From positions 2,976,001-3,040,000 of the forward strand of contig NZ_CP014579.1 of assembly GCF_001634365.1 (NCBI RefSeq): a stretch of DNA of 64,000 nt, given 5' to 3'. Each line of letters starts with the position of its first letter. The stretch's first letter is position 1. This DNA is from Paraburkholderia phytofirmans OLGA172 (GTDB lineage: Bacteria; Pseudomonadota; Gammaproteobacteria; Burkholderiales; Burkholderiaceae). The translations under genes and the position numbers were made by a program. Positions 27,450 to 36,446 of this stretch are shown here, piece by piece. The notes beneath the pieces were generated by a model. It had not been told where the DNA came from, did not search any database, and worked only from the letters and a program-made list of their open reading frames with translations.

Positions 27450-29720
27450 TCACGCGAGCCTCAACGGCAACGCGCGCAAGCGCTGGCCGGTCAGTGCGAA
27501 CACCGCGTTGGCCACCGCCGGCGCGACCGGCGGCACGCCCAGTTCGCCGACGCCCTGCGGGTGCATCTGGCTCGGCATGATGTCGGTTTCGATCACCGGA
27601 CAATCGTTCATCCGCACGACTGGGAAATCGACGAAGTTCTTCTGCGTCACCTGCCCACCCTCGATCGTGATGGCGTCTTGCAACGCAGTCGACAAGCCGA
27701 ACACGATGCCGCTCTCCATCTGCTGACGAATCAGGTTTGGATTCACCGGCAGTCCGCAGTCGATCACGCAGACCACCCGGTGCACGCGAATCTGCTTATT
27801 CGGGCCGACCGATACCTCTACCACCTGCGCGACGACACTGCCGAACGCTTCGTGCAACGCGATGCCGCGTGCCCGCTTGGTGCCATCGGCGGCATGCGTC
27901 AGTGGATGTCCCCAATCCGATAAGGCTGCAACGCGCCTTAACACCGCCAGATGGCGCGGATGCTGCGCGAGCAGCGACGCGCGAAACGCAATCGGGTCCT
28001 GACCGGTGGCTGCGGCGAGTTCGTCGGTAAAACCCTCCGTGAAAAACGCCTGATGCGAATGGCCGACCGATCGCCAGAATCCAACCGGCACCGGCAATTC
28101 GACGATCTTGTGCGCCACGCGCGCGGTGGGCCATTCGTAGGGCTGATCGAACGCGCCCTCGCAAGTGGTCTTGTCGATCGGGATGCGCGGCACGCCGTAA
28201 TAACGCGCGAGGGCTTCCGGCACGATCGCCTGACTCGCGGACGTGGCATGCCACGCGACCAGCTTGCCGTCTTTGTCGAAACCGGCCTTGAGTCGCGACA
28301 CGCACGCCGGACGATAGAAATCGTGAGTGAAGTCCTGCGCACGCGACCAGATTGTTTGCACCGGATGGCCGCCGCCCTCGCGCGCAATCGCCGCGGCCTG
28401 CGCGATGAAATCGAGTTCGAGACGGCGCCCGAAAGCACCGCCGAGCAGTTGTGCTTGCACGTCGACCTTGTCGGCGTCGAGGTCCAGCACTTTCGCGACG
28501 TGCTGCCGCGCGAGGGCCGGCATTTGCGTCGAGACCCAGACGGTGGCCGCGCCGTCGGCGACCTGCACCGTGCAATTCACCGGTTCGACCGCGCCATGCG
28601 CGAGGTACGGTGCGTGGTACTCGGCGATGATGGTTCGCGCCGCGCCGCTCAATGCGGCGTCGACGTCGCCGCGATGGTAATAGGCGAGGCCGTCGCTGTC
28701 GTCCAGCGCTTGCGCAAGCCGAGTGTCCACAGCCGCGCTCGACAGCGTGGCTGCGGGGCCATCATTCCACACCACGTTGACGGCGTTAACCGCGTTCATC
28801 GCGCGAAATGCGTTGTCCGCGATGACCGCGACGCCGCCACTGCCGCCGGCGTATGCCGCCAACGCGAAGGCCTTGATGAAACCCGGCATGGTCTTGGCCG
28901 GCGAAGCGTCGAAATGCGCCACCGTGCCACCCAGCGTGGGGCACATCACCACGCTCGCGTAGATGAGACCATCGGGCAGCGCGTCAATGCCGAAGCGCGC
29001 CGTGCCGTTGATTTTCGACGCGGCTTCGATGCGGCGCATCGGTTTGCCGATCAGTTTGAAGTCCGCAGGATCTTTCAGCGCGACCTTGCGTGGCAGCGGC
29101 TGCTGTGCGGCCATCGTGCACAGTTCGCCGAAGCTCGCCTTGTGGCCTGATGCGTGCAATACGAAGCCGCCCTCTGTGCGGCATTCACCGCGTGGCACAT
29201 TCCATTGTGCGGCCGCCGCGCCGATCAGCATCGCACGCGCCGAGGCGCCGGCTTCACGCATCGGCGTCCAGAGATCGTTGATGCTCGATGACCCGCCCGT
29301 CATCATCGTGCCGGCGTCGCGCACCAGCTTGCGGGTCATCCAGACCGTGGCGTGCTTGACCGTGCTGTCGTCGTCCGGGCGAAACGGCAGATCGTCGACG
29401 ATGTTCTGCACGCTGTTGTAAATCTTGTCGATCGGCGAGTTTTCGACACGAACCTGCGACCAGTCGGCATCCAGTTCTTCGGCCAGCAGCATCGCGAGGC
29501 CGGTGTGGATACCCTGCCCCATTTCCGCTTTGCACATCATGATCGTGACGCTGTTGTCCGCGGCGATTTTGACCCAGCCGTTGAGCGTGACCTGGTTGCC
29601 GTCCCCTGGCAGCGGCGTGGAGGAGGTCAGGCGCTGCCCCGGCGGCAGCACCGACCAGCCGACCAGCAGCACGCCGAGCGCGCCGGCGCCGCCTAGCAGG
29701 AAGGTTCTGCGCTTAAACAT
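27450..29720 (-). CDS. iorB: Molybdopterin-binding large subunit (IorB-like, Tat-exported)
   Basis: 756-residue single-polypeptide molybdenum hydroxylase large subunit. The N-terminus MFKRRTFLLGGAGALG is a twin-arginine signal. 'CKAEMGQGIHTGLAMLLAEE' and the C-terminal 'MHPQGVGELGVPPVAPAVA' (catalytic Glu region) are family landmarks. No separate FAD subunit is present and no cytochrome c gene is adjacent, so the periplasmic electron acceptor must be elsewhere. The large-subunit gene precedes the small one, the reverse of the usual order. Confidence 0.88.
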   Translation of the reverse strand: MFKRRTFLLGGAGALGVLLVGWSVLPPGQRLTSSTPLPGDGNQVTLNGWVKIAADNSVTIMMCKAEMGQGIHTGLAMLLAEELDADWSQVRVENSPIDKIYNSVQNIVDDLPFRPDDDSTVKHATVWMTRKLVRDAGTMMTGGSSSINDLWTPMREAGASARAMLIGAAAAQWNVPRGECRTEGGFVLHASGHKASFGELCTMAAQQPLPRKVALKDPADFKLIGKPMRRIEAASKINGTARFGIDALPDGLIYASVVMCPTLGGTVAHFDASPAKTMPGFIKAFALAAYAGGSGGVAVIADNAFRAMNAVNAVNVVWNDGPAATLSSAAVDTRLAQALDDSDGLAYYHRGDVDAALSGAARTIIAEYHAPYLAHGAVEPVNCTVQVADGAATVWVSTQMPALARQHVAKVLDLDADKVDVQAQLLGGAFGRRLELDFIAQAAAIAREGGGHPVQTIWSRAQDFTHDFYRPACVSRLKAGFDKDGKLVAWHATSASQAIVPEALARYYGVPRIPIDKTTCEGAFDQPYEWPTARVAHKIVELPVPVGFWRSVGHSHQAFFTEGFTDELAAATGQDPIAFRASLLAQHPRHLAVLRRVAALSDWGHPLTHAADGTKRARGIALHEAFGSVVAQVVEVSVGPNKQIRVHRVVCVIDCGLPVNPNLIRQQMESGIVFGLSTALQDAITIEGGQVTQKNFVDFPVVRMNDCPVIETDIMPSQMHPQGVGELGVPPVAPAVANAVFALTGQRLRALPLRLA

Positions 29721-30116
29721 CGTGTGACTCGATCAGCTTGCACGGTGGCGGGAAAGCTGTAACGGCGCGGGCTGGCGCGGAGGTTTGTTTCTGCGGAACA
29801 GTAATAAGACGGAAGAGTGGGTGGGGGACTGAAAGCCAGGGATTTCAGCCGATCCGTGCGGCGCTGGCGGATGCCCTTAGCAAAAGGGGCCGGCGCTTGC
29901 CGTGCGTCAGTTCATTAAATGTTATTCGTCGCGTGACGGCACGCTGCAGTGCAACTGGCTTGAACGGAGAAAGATGCGAGGAGGTGGCGGATTTTTGCTA
30001 ACTGCGCAAGTCGCTGATTACCTCATGCGCATCGAAACCTTAGAGCTGGAACGCGGCCTTGTCCGCCAAGGCCGTATCGGTTCCATGATATGCCCGAGTG
30101 CTAAACGCACCCCAAA
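29721..30116. other. Intergenic region upstream of the iorB-like gene
   Basis: About 395 bp with no supported gene. It contains the promoter region of the iorBA-like operon and the end of the LysR gene's transcript. A small GGCCT/AAGGCC hairpin lies near 30054-30076. Confidence 0.4.
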
Positions 30117-31004
30117 TCACCCGCCCTCCCGAATCATCTCGATCAAAGCCCGCAACCCCGCCGGCACATGACGTCGCCCAGGATAGTAAAGACACAGCCC
30201 GTCGAACGCCGGCGTCCAATCTTCCAGCACACGCTGCAGCGTGCCCGCTTCCAGATCCGCCGCCACATTCCATTCGGTCATATACGCCAGTCCGAAGCCC
30301 TCGCGGGCCGCCTCCATCACCAGCAACGGTTCATCGAGCGTCAACATGCCCTGCACATCCACGCTGATCGCCTGGCCGCGGCGCTCGAACTCCCAGTGAT
30401 AAATACGCCCGCTCGGCATGCGCAGCCGGATACAGCGGTGTGCACGCAGATCATCCGGCGTGCGCGGTTTCGGATATTCGGCGAAATAAGCCGGACTCCC
30501 AACGACCGCAAAACGCTGCGGCCGGTTGAACGGCACGGCGATCATGTCCTGCGGCACAATCTCGGCCAACCGAATGCCGGCGTCAAAGCCTTCAACCACG
30601 ATGTCGATCATGCGCCCCTCGGTGACAAGATCCAGCTTCATCTCCGGATGGCGCCGCAGGTATTCCAGCAGCAAAGGCATCACCTGCCGCGCCGCGCCCA
30701 CCGACGTGTTGATACGCAGCGTGCCCGCGGGGGTGTCGCGATAGCTGCCGGCCTGCTCGATGGCCTCGCGAATGGTGGACAACGCCGGCGCCACGCTGTC
30801 GACGAATTGCGCGCCCGCTTCGGATAACGACACGCTGCGCGTCGTCCGATTAAAAAGCCGCACGCCGATGCGCGCCTCCAACGCTGCAATCGCATGGCTG
30901 AGCGCCGATGTCGACACGCCAAGTTCCGTCGCCGCCGCGCGGAAGCTGCGATGGCGCGCCACCGCGAGCACGCCTTCCAGTTCGCTCAAACCCGGCGTCT
31001 TCAT
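30117..31004 (-). CDS. LysR-family transcriptional regulator
   Basis: 295-residue LysR protein. The N-terminal helix-turn-helix is 'SFRAAATELGVSTSALSHAI'; the C-terminal effector-binding domain has the 'MPLLLEYLRRHPEMKLDLV' start typical of the CrgA-like subgroup. It is divergent from the aldehyde dehydrogenase gene across 102 bp, so it probably controls that gene. Confidence 0.92.
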   Translation of the reverse strand: MKTPGLSELEGVLAVARHRSFRAAATELGVSTSALSHAIAALEARIGVRLFNRTTRSVSLSEAGAQFVDSVAPALSTIREAIEQAGSYRDTPAGTLRINTSVGAARQVMPLLLEYLRRHPEMKLDLVTEGRMIDIVVEGFDAGIRLAEIVPQDMIAVPFNRPQRFAVVGSPAYFAEYPKPRTPDDLRAHRCIRLRMPSGRIYHWEFERRGQAISVDVQGMLTLDEPLLVMEAAREGFGLAYMTEWNVAADLEAGTLQRVLEDWTPAFDGLCLYYPGRRHVPAGLRALIEMIREGG

Positions 31005-31106
31005 TATCCTATCCTGCTCAACGAATCATCCTTGATTATATGGCTAGTCGGCTTAATCCATTGGGCCTATCGTTGAGCCAACACGACTTCCCGGGTAGGA
31101 GCTTTC

Positions 31107-32528
31107 ATGCAGCACATCGACAAGATTTATATCGACGGCGCGTTCGTCACGCCGCACGGCGAAGAATGGTTCGACCTGTTCAACCCGGCTAAGGAAACGG
31201 TGATCGGCAGAGTGCGTCTGGCCGACGCGGAAGATGCTCGCCGCGCCGTCGCAGCCGCCAAACGCGCCTTGCCGGCGTTTTCCCGCACCAGCAAGAAAGA
31301 ACGGATCGCGCTGCTCGAACGCATGCACGCTGCGGTTCAAGCGCGAGAAGACGAACTTTTCGAAGCGATCGTCGAGGAATACGGTGCACCGGTCTCACGC
31401 GCGCGCTGGATGGCGAAATATGCAGCCGACGTGCTGGCGGAAGTCACCAAGGTCTTGCGGACCTATGAGTTCACGCGCCACGCCGGCACGGCAGAGGTCG
31501 TCATGCAGCCGCTCGGCGTCGCCGGACTGATTACGCCGTGGAACAGCAATGGCGGCTTTATCTGCGGGAAGCTGGCAGCGGCGATTGCAGCGGGCTGCAC
31601 AGCCGTCATTAAACCGAGCGAGATGAGCGCGATTCAGACACGCATCATCACCGCGGTGCTGCACGAAGCCGGCTTGCCCGCGGGCGTGTTCAATATCGTC
31701 ACGGGCCGGGGCGACACTGTGGGTGCGGAAATCAGCGCGCATCCGGACGTGGCGAAGATTTCCTTCACCGGATCGACGCCGGTCGGCAAGACGATCCTGC
31801 GCACCGGCGCCGAGACATTGAAACGCGTCACGTTAGAGTTGGGCGGCAAATCGCCGATGGTCATACTCGACGACGCCGATTTCGCGGAAGCGGTGCCGTT
31901 AGCGCTCCAGGCAGGATTCATGAACAGCGGTCAGGCGTGTATCGCCGGCACGCGGATTCTTGTGCCGCAAAGCCGCGCGGCGGAGTTCGAGGAGCGCGTG
32001 CGCTTTGAAGTCGCCCGCATGCAAGCCGGCGATCCGCGCGATCCGGCTACGCAGATCGGCCCGATGGTCAGCCGTAAGCAGTGGGAGCGCGTGCAATGCT
32101 ACATCCGCATCGGCATCGACGAAGGTGCGCGATTGATTGCCGGTGGCGAGGGCCGACCGGAAGGACTGGAGCATGGTTGGTTCGTGCGGCCCACCGTATT
32201 TAGCGGCGTCAGCAACGACATGACGATTGCCCGCGAGGAGATTTTTGGGCCGGTGCTGTCGATCATTGCGTATCGCGATACCGAGGAAGCGATCGCGATC
32301 GCCAACGACACAAGCTACGGGCTGCAAGCCTACGTACTCTCAGCCGATGCGGCGCGGGCTCGCGCAGTCGCCACTCGCATCGACGCAGGACGCGTACTGA
32401 TCAACACGTTGGCACACGAACCGGCAGCACCATTCGGCGGCTTCAAGCAATCGGGCATCGGGCGGGAATATGGCACGTTCGGGCTGGAAGCCTTCATGGA
32501 GCCGAAGTCGTTGCTCGGCGTGAACTGA
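31107..32528 (+). CDS. Aldehyde dehydrogenase family protein
   Basis: 473-residue NAD(P)-dependent aldehyde dehydrogenase with Glu244 (TLELGGKSPM) and catalytic Cys278 (NSGQACIAGTR). 'IFGPVLSIIAY' and 'PFGGFKQSGIGREYG' near the C-terminus are standard. A GGAG site precedes the ATG. It is divergently transcribed from a LysR gene. There is no further pathway gene beside it, so the aldehyde is unknown; it is not of the ALDH7 type seen at 8691. Confidence 0.9.
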   Translation: MQHIDKIYIDGAFVTPHGEEWFDLFNPAKETVIGRVRLADAEDARRAVAAAKRALPAFSRTSKKERIALLERMHAAVQAREDELFEAIVEEYGAPVSRARWMAKYAADVLAEVTKVLRTYEFTRHAGTAEVVMQPLGVAGLITPWNSNGGFICGKLAAAIAAGCTAVIKPSEMSAIQTRIITAVLHEAGLPAGVFNIVTGRGDTVGAEISAHPDVAKISFTGSTPVGKTILRTGAETLKRVTLELGGKSPMVILDDADFAEAVPLALQAGFMNSGQACIAGTRILVPQSRAAEFEERVRFEVARMQAGDPRDPATQIGPMVSRKQWERVQCYIRIGIDEGARLIAGGEGRPEGLEHGWFVRPTVFSGVSNDMTIAREEIFGPVLSIIAYRDTEEAIAIANDTSYGLQAYVLSADAARARAVATRIDAGRVLINTLAHEPAAPFGGFKQSGIGREYGTFGLEAFMEPKSLLGVN

Positions 32529-32613
32529 CAACAGGTGCTTAATGGATTTGCGGGCACGTCTGATCGCTCAGCCGGCGGTGCGTCAGCATTCGCATGACGC
32601 ACCACCACATGCC

Positions 32614-32745
32614 TTACCGCCGGTTCGACCCCGACACCACATCGATCCATACAGCCAGCACGAGAATGCTGCCCTTCACGATCATCTGCCAGTACGCGTC
32701 GACGTCGAGCATCGACATGCCGTTGTCCAGGCTCGCCATTACCAT
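32614..32745 (-). pseudogene. Sugar ABC-transporter permease C-terminal remnant (XylH-like)
   Basis: A 40-codon reading, ...[20 protein letters not shown] then [24 protein letters not shown] (stop 32614-32616), matches the end of XylH/RbsC-type permeases. Nothing upstream continues the gene, so only the 3' end survives. Confidence 0.75.
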
Positions 32746-32930
32746 TCTGGCGTCTGAAGAAAATCTTCATATCTTACGAAGAGCATTACATAACGCCGAC
32801 TTATCATTTGCTGCAAGACTGAATTATCCGTTTAGCGGTTTGCCCTGGATCACCCGCTTCCTAGAATCCCTCCATAGGCCGCCGAACCCACGTTGTGGCG
32901 CCCGATAAAACATCCTCGGAGGGAAGCATC

Positions 32931-33242
32931 ATGAAATCGCTGATCAAAGTAGTCGCACTGGTTGTTGTTCTTGCGGCCCCGGTGGCTTCGTTCGCTCAAT
33001 CGGAGCAACCGCTTACCCGCGCCGAGGTCAAGGCGCAACTGATCCAGATTGAACAGGCCGGCTACAACCCCGCCACTTCGAATGACTCTGCCTACCCCGC
33101 TGACATTCAGGCAGCCGAAGCACGCGTAGCCGCACAGCATGACACCACCGGTTACGGTTCTTCAGCAAACGGATCGTCGCAAACCGGCACTGCCGCACCC
33201 GCTGCGCCCGCGGTTCAGCCCGTGCCGATGGACGGTCAGTAA
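32931..33242 (+). CDS. DUF4148 exported protein
   Basis: 103-residue protein with a signal peptide (MKSLIKVVALVVVLAAPVAS, cleavage after FAQ) and the DUF4148 core LTRAEVKAQLIQIEQAGYNP followed by YPADIQAAEARV. This small periplasmic family is largely restricted to Burkholderiaceae and has no known function. The ATG at 32931 has a GGAGGGA site. A paralogue lies at 37835 and a distant relative at 49466. Confidence 0.9.
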   Translation: MKSLIKVVALVVVLAAPVASFAQSEQPLTRAEVKAQLIQIEQAGYNPATSNDSAYPADIQAAEARVAAQHDTTGYGSSANGSSQTGTAAPAAPAVQPVPMDGQ

Positions 33243-33461
33243 AACGTTGCTGTTGTCCGCCGTTGTCTATCGTTGCGTAAGCCGCGCATCGCTCGTCAGA
33301 CCGTAGTCGACCCATTCGCACCGATCGCGTGGCCGAGCATCCAAGGGCAGCTAACAGAGAGATCCGGTCATCCGCGCAGGCTTGCCACGTGCACCGGTTC
33401 TTGTGGATAGCAGACAAGGTAGCAGACGTGACAATATCGACGCGAATGACCCGAGGCGGAT

Positions 33462-33526
33462 ATCAAAACTGACCAGCCTCGATGGCAAACCGCACATGCG
33501 AAGTGAAGGGGATCAGAACTGACCGG
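33462..33526. repeat. Direct repeat resembling an insertion-sequence end
   Basis: ATCAAAACTGACCAG (33462-33476) and ATCAGAACTGACCGG (33512-33526) lie 50 bp apart. Such spaced repeats occur at IS21-type ends. No transposase is present, so this is at most a scar. Confidence 0.4.
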
Positions 33527-33560
33527 TCACGCGAGAAAATAGCATGGTGTGGGCGTCGGA

Positions 33561-33631
33561 GTTCGGCAGTTCGGCAGTTCGGCAGTTCGGCAGTTCGGCA
33601 GTTCGGCAGTTCGGCAGTTCGGCAGTTCGGC
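33561..33631. repeat. Octanucleotide simple-sequence repeat
   Basis: Eight perfect copies of an 8-bp unit (GTTCGGCA) plus a partial ninth, about 50 bp beyond the 3' end of the Cache-domain gene. The unit length is not a multiple of three. Confidence 0.95.
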
Positions 33632-33682
33632 GCCCATATGACGGTTTGTTTGGTCGGACTACTGACGGTTGGTTTGGTCGGA

Positions 33683-34144
33683 CTACTTGTAGTAACCGAC
33701 GCCGCATCCCAGGCCGGCGACCGCGGTAACGAAGCTCGCCTTCGGCACCCACGTCTTGTCAGCGCCGGCCTTGGGAGACATGTAGCTGACCTCATTAACC
33801 TGGCCCTCTTTTGCCGCATCATAGAGCCTTGGGCCATACACGTCGCCCGTAGGGTCCTTGAATGTCCTCGCATCCTTGCCGAGCAACCCCTTAACGTTGG
33901 GATTGCCGACCGCGACGAGGAGTCCATCGCTGAGATTGAAGCAGAACGGATAGAGGTCGCCAACAAGGAAGCCGTTTTCGCCCTTGTTGATCTGGTCGAG
34001 CGTCTTGGCCTTTTCGGCTTTGATGGCCGCAACCGTCTTTCCAAGCATGGCCTTAGCGTCCGCCGCAGTACCTTGCGCGAATGCCGTAGTCGAGAACAAG
34101 GCAGCCATGGCGCCTAGCGCGCCAATCACGAGTTTACGAAACAT
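33683..34144 (-). CDS. Cache-domain periplasmic protein
   Basis: 153-residue exported protein with signal peptide MFRKLVIGALGAMAALFSTTA...FAQ. The single domain 'KAKTLDQINKGENGFLVGDLYPFCFN', with later 'GDVYGPRLYDAAKEG', matches the small single-Cache group normally found as sensor ectodomains. Here it stands alone without a kinase or chemoreceptor part, so it may bind a small ligand in the periplasm. The ATG at 34144 is chosen because GGAGG is well spaced. Confidence 0.8.
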   Translation of the reverse strand: MFRKLVIGALGAMAALFSTTAFAQGTAADAKAMLGKTVAAIKAEKAKTLDQINKGENGFLVGDLYPFCFNLSDGLLVAVGNPNVKGLLGKDARTFKDPTGDVYGPRLYDAAKEGQVNEVSYMSPKAGADKTWVPKASFVTAVAGLGCGVGYYK

Positions 34145-34612
34145 GGACATTCCTCCCTGCTCTTCGAGCAATTTGCAATTGTCATGCACCGTGCGCAGGC
34201 ATCAAGGCATCAAGGCATCATATGCAAACATTGCCCCAATTGACCAGTCTACTCGTGCCCGCCGACGAGCTGATAAAAAGAGGTGGGGTGGCCATTTCCG
34301 GATTTGGCCCATCGCGTCGATCCTGGGCTTGACCGAAAGGACCGCTATCGAGGTGAATCGGCCGTTGGAATGGCGGCTTTATATCTTTTGCGAACGGCAA
34401 CAATTGGCCGGCCGGTCACCGCCCGACGGCGATCGCCAGCATGCGCCCCTGAGGAGGCGGCCAACTTCTCTGATAGCGGTCATTCCACAGTGCTCAACTG
34501 TAGATGGCGACGGCCAATTCGCTTGCTTCGGGCGCCTTACACCAAGCGCTGGAGCGCCGTGCTCAAGTGCCGGGAGAGTTCATGCCGCCGCACGCGCTGC
34601 CGGAGAAGCCGG
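34145..34612. other. Intergenic region with degenerate repeat-like sequence
   Basis: About 470 bp. No gene. Bases 34290-34450 contain GGCCGTTGGAATGGC- and GGCCGGTCACCGCCCGACGG-like phrases that resemble sequence at 36180-36300, suggesting a dispersed intergenic family. Confidence 0.4.
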
Positions 34613-35311
34613 TTACTTGGGCGGCGGCAGCGAAGGGTCGAGCTTCGCCGATTCCCTGACGAGCTGATCCGTCATCGCGGCCGCGACCGGGTTCGAGCCC
34701 GTGCCTGGCTTGGAGCTACTTTGGTCCATGGCGGCGCGAGCGGCCGACATATCCGGCGGAGGCAACGATGGATCGAGCTTCGCCGATTCCCTGACCAGTT
34801 CGTCCGTTTCCGGTGTCGCGCCTCGAGTCGTTATCGCGCGATGGTCCAGATCGTCTCGTCCACGCAGGGCGCGCTGCGCCGGAACCACCTTCGGCGCACC
34901 CGAGTCCTGCACGGTCACCGTCGCGACTGCTGTCGACGGCACCTGCTTCGGTTGTGCCTCCGGTTTCGGTTGCCCGGTGACTTGTGAGGCGGCCGGACTG
35001 GATGCGGACGCGGCCGTCATGGGCGCAGGTGCTACTGCCAGAGCAGGACCCGCAGCGGGAACCGCCGGCTCCTGCGCGATGGCAGTGCTTTTCGTGATTC
35101 CGCCGGACGGCTTCGATTGGTCAATGCTGCCTTCCGTCGCGTGATCGCCGACGCGCGAATCGACGACGGGAGGCTGTGCGGACTCATGCATGGCGGCCGT
35201 GACTTCTGCCATTGAGCGGCGGTCCGCCTGAAGGAGCATCAAGTACATGGTCCCTACTGCTCCGAGCAGGAGCCCTCCAATAATCATCAAAATCTTTCGG
35301 GTATTCATCAT
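34613..35311 (-). CDS. Membrane-anchored Pro/Ala-rich protein, unknown function
   Basis: 232-residue protein starting MMNTRKILMIIGGLLLGAVG, one N-terminal membrane anchor, followed by a Pro/Ala/Ser/Lys-rich, probably disordered periplasmic region. The segment LVRESAKLDPSLPPP occurs twice, at about residues 170-184 and as the C-terminus, about 45 residues apart, so the tail arose by internal duplication. The true start may be the second ATG at 35308. I do not recognise a family. Confidence 0.65.
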   Translation of the reverse strand: MMNTRKILMIIGGLLLGAVGTMYLMLLQADRRSMAEVTAAMHESAQPPVVDSRVGDHATEGSIDQSKPSGGITKSTAIAQEPAVPAAGPALAVAPAPMTAASASSPAASQVTGQPKPEAQPKQVPSTAVATVTVQDSGAPKVVPAQRALRGRDDLDHRAITTRGATPETDELVRESAKLDPSLPPPDMSAARAAMDQSSSKPGTGSNPVAAAMTDQLVRESAKLDPSLPPPK

Positions 35312-35631
35312 ACTTACTGACGGTTCCTGCAAACGACGTGAGCCGACCATGATAAACGACTGATCACAGCTTTCATCAGACAAATGATGGCAATGGTGGA
35401 CCTGACGAGCAGGAATGGGCGAGCGATAAACCGCGCGGCCGGCCATGCCGCGACACGTGTCGCACGGGCGGGAAGATGGTAACGGGCCGAGGCCGTCAAC
35501 GTACTCTAAGCGGCGCTAAACCTGGCTAACCGAGCCGTGTGAAAAGGGGTATCGTGAAGAAATTATCGAACGCCAGGCTCATCCGCGCCGCGCCTGAGCG
35601 TGTAACGTCTCCCTGGTCAGGCGGTCTTGCC
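35312..35631. other. Intergenic region between divergent genes
   Basis: 320 bp; nothing beyond likely promoters. A longer in-frame extension of the STAS-like gene to 35539 is possible but lacks a ribosome site. Confidence 0.4.
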
Positions 35632-35988
35632 ATGATCCTGTATCACACCGAGCCCGATTCCCCTGTCATCGAAATTTCAGTCGAGGGCAAAATCACCGAC
35701 CACGACTTGCGCGAAGCCATTGAACGCATGCGTGGTGATCTCGAACTGAACGGCAAGGCCCGCGTGCTCGAACGCATCGAGCATTTCACCGGCATCGAGC
35801 CGAAGGCGCTGTGGACCGATATAACGCTCGGCGTTTCCGTGGCCCGCAAGGTCACGCGCGCCGCCGTGGTGGCCGATACCGGCTGGATCCGTGCCTCGAT
35901 GCATCTGGCGCGTTTCTTTACGAAGGCCGAAGTCAAGGCGTTCCACCTCAACGAGCTGGAGCAGGCGCGCGTCTGGATCAACACCTGA
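35632..35988 (+). CDS. STAS/SpoIIAA-like protein
   Basis: 118-residue cytosolic protein starting MILYHTEPDSPVIEISVEGK. It fits the SpoIIAA-like/SEC14-type domain family: a beta strand, 'ITDHDLREAIERM', a 'KARVLERIEHFTGIEPKALW' central segment and 'FFTKAEVKAFHLNELEQARVWI' at the end. Members have a STAS-like fold; their roles are mostly unknown. It stands alone with a weak ribosome site. Confidence 0.75.
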   Translation: MILYHTEPDSPVIEISVEGKITDHDLREAIERMRGDLELNGKARVLERIEHFTGIEPKALWTDITLGVSVARKVTRAAVVADTGWIRASMHLARFFTKAEVKAFHLNELEQARVWINT

Positions 35989-36312
35989 GCGCCGCCTGGC
36001 GAATTTCGTAGCAGTCCGGCTGCACGTCGGGGTGCGATTGACCTGCGCAATCAAGATGCCATGGGCATTCGCGCTCTTGCTTGCACTGGCGGCTCAGGGG
36101 GCGTTAGCGCCTGTTCGATTTTTCCGAGACCGGTCATTCAAAATTGGCCAAATACTGGAAGGCTCGAATGATCGGACTGGCCGACAAGCGACGCTTCAAC
36201 ATTCCGAATTGAATGGCCGGTTCCTGAGTGGAACCGACGCCTGAATGTCCGAGCGAAGTTGCTCGCGAATGACGCTTCATGGCCGGTCGCTGCCCGACGT
36301 CGATCGGTGGCA
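35989..36312. other. Intergenic region, dispersed-repeat-like
   Basis: No gene. It contains GGCCGGTTCCTGAGTGGAAC and GGCCGGTCGCTGCCCGACGT-like phrases resembling those at 34290-34450. Confidence 0.4.
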
Positions 36313-36403
36313 CGCGTTAAGGGTTATTCGATGCCTGCCATCGGCCACAGGAATGTGACGGTGCCTCTGCGCGTGTTGGCAGGCATCGAATAACCCTTAA
36401 CGC
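36313..36403. repeat. 27-bp perfect inverted repeat (91-bp element)
   Basis: Left arm 36313-36339 (begins GCGTTAAGGGTTATTCGATG) and right arm 36377-36403 are exact reverse complements over 27 bp, separated by a 37-nt loop. There is no transposase, tRNA or T-tract. It lies 43 bp beyond the 3' end of the S66 peptidase gene. Confidence 0.95.
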
Positions 36404-36446
36404 ACTCGGTCCCACTTCGGGCGAAGAGATCGGCCTAGTGGCCTGG

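Noticed and set aside
29738..30001. 87-codon plus-strand frame between iorB and LysR genes
   Set aside because: No similarity or ribosome site; sits in a promoter region.
33561..33631. CRISPR-like array
   Set aside because: Head-to-tail 8-bp units without spacers; a simple-sequence repeat.
36313..36403. Integron attC site
   Set aside because: The core-site orientation (RYYYAAC at the left end, GTTRRRY at the right) is not met, the stem is perfect rather than bulged, and no integrase or cassette array is present.
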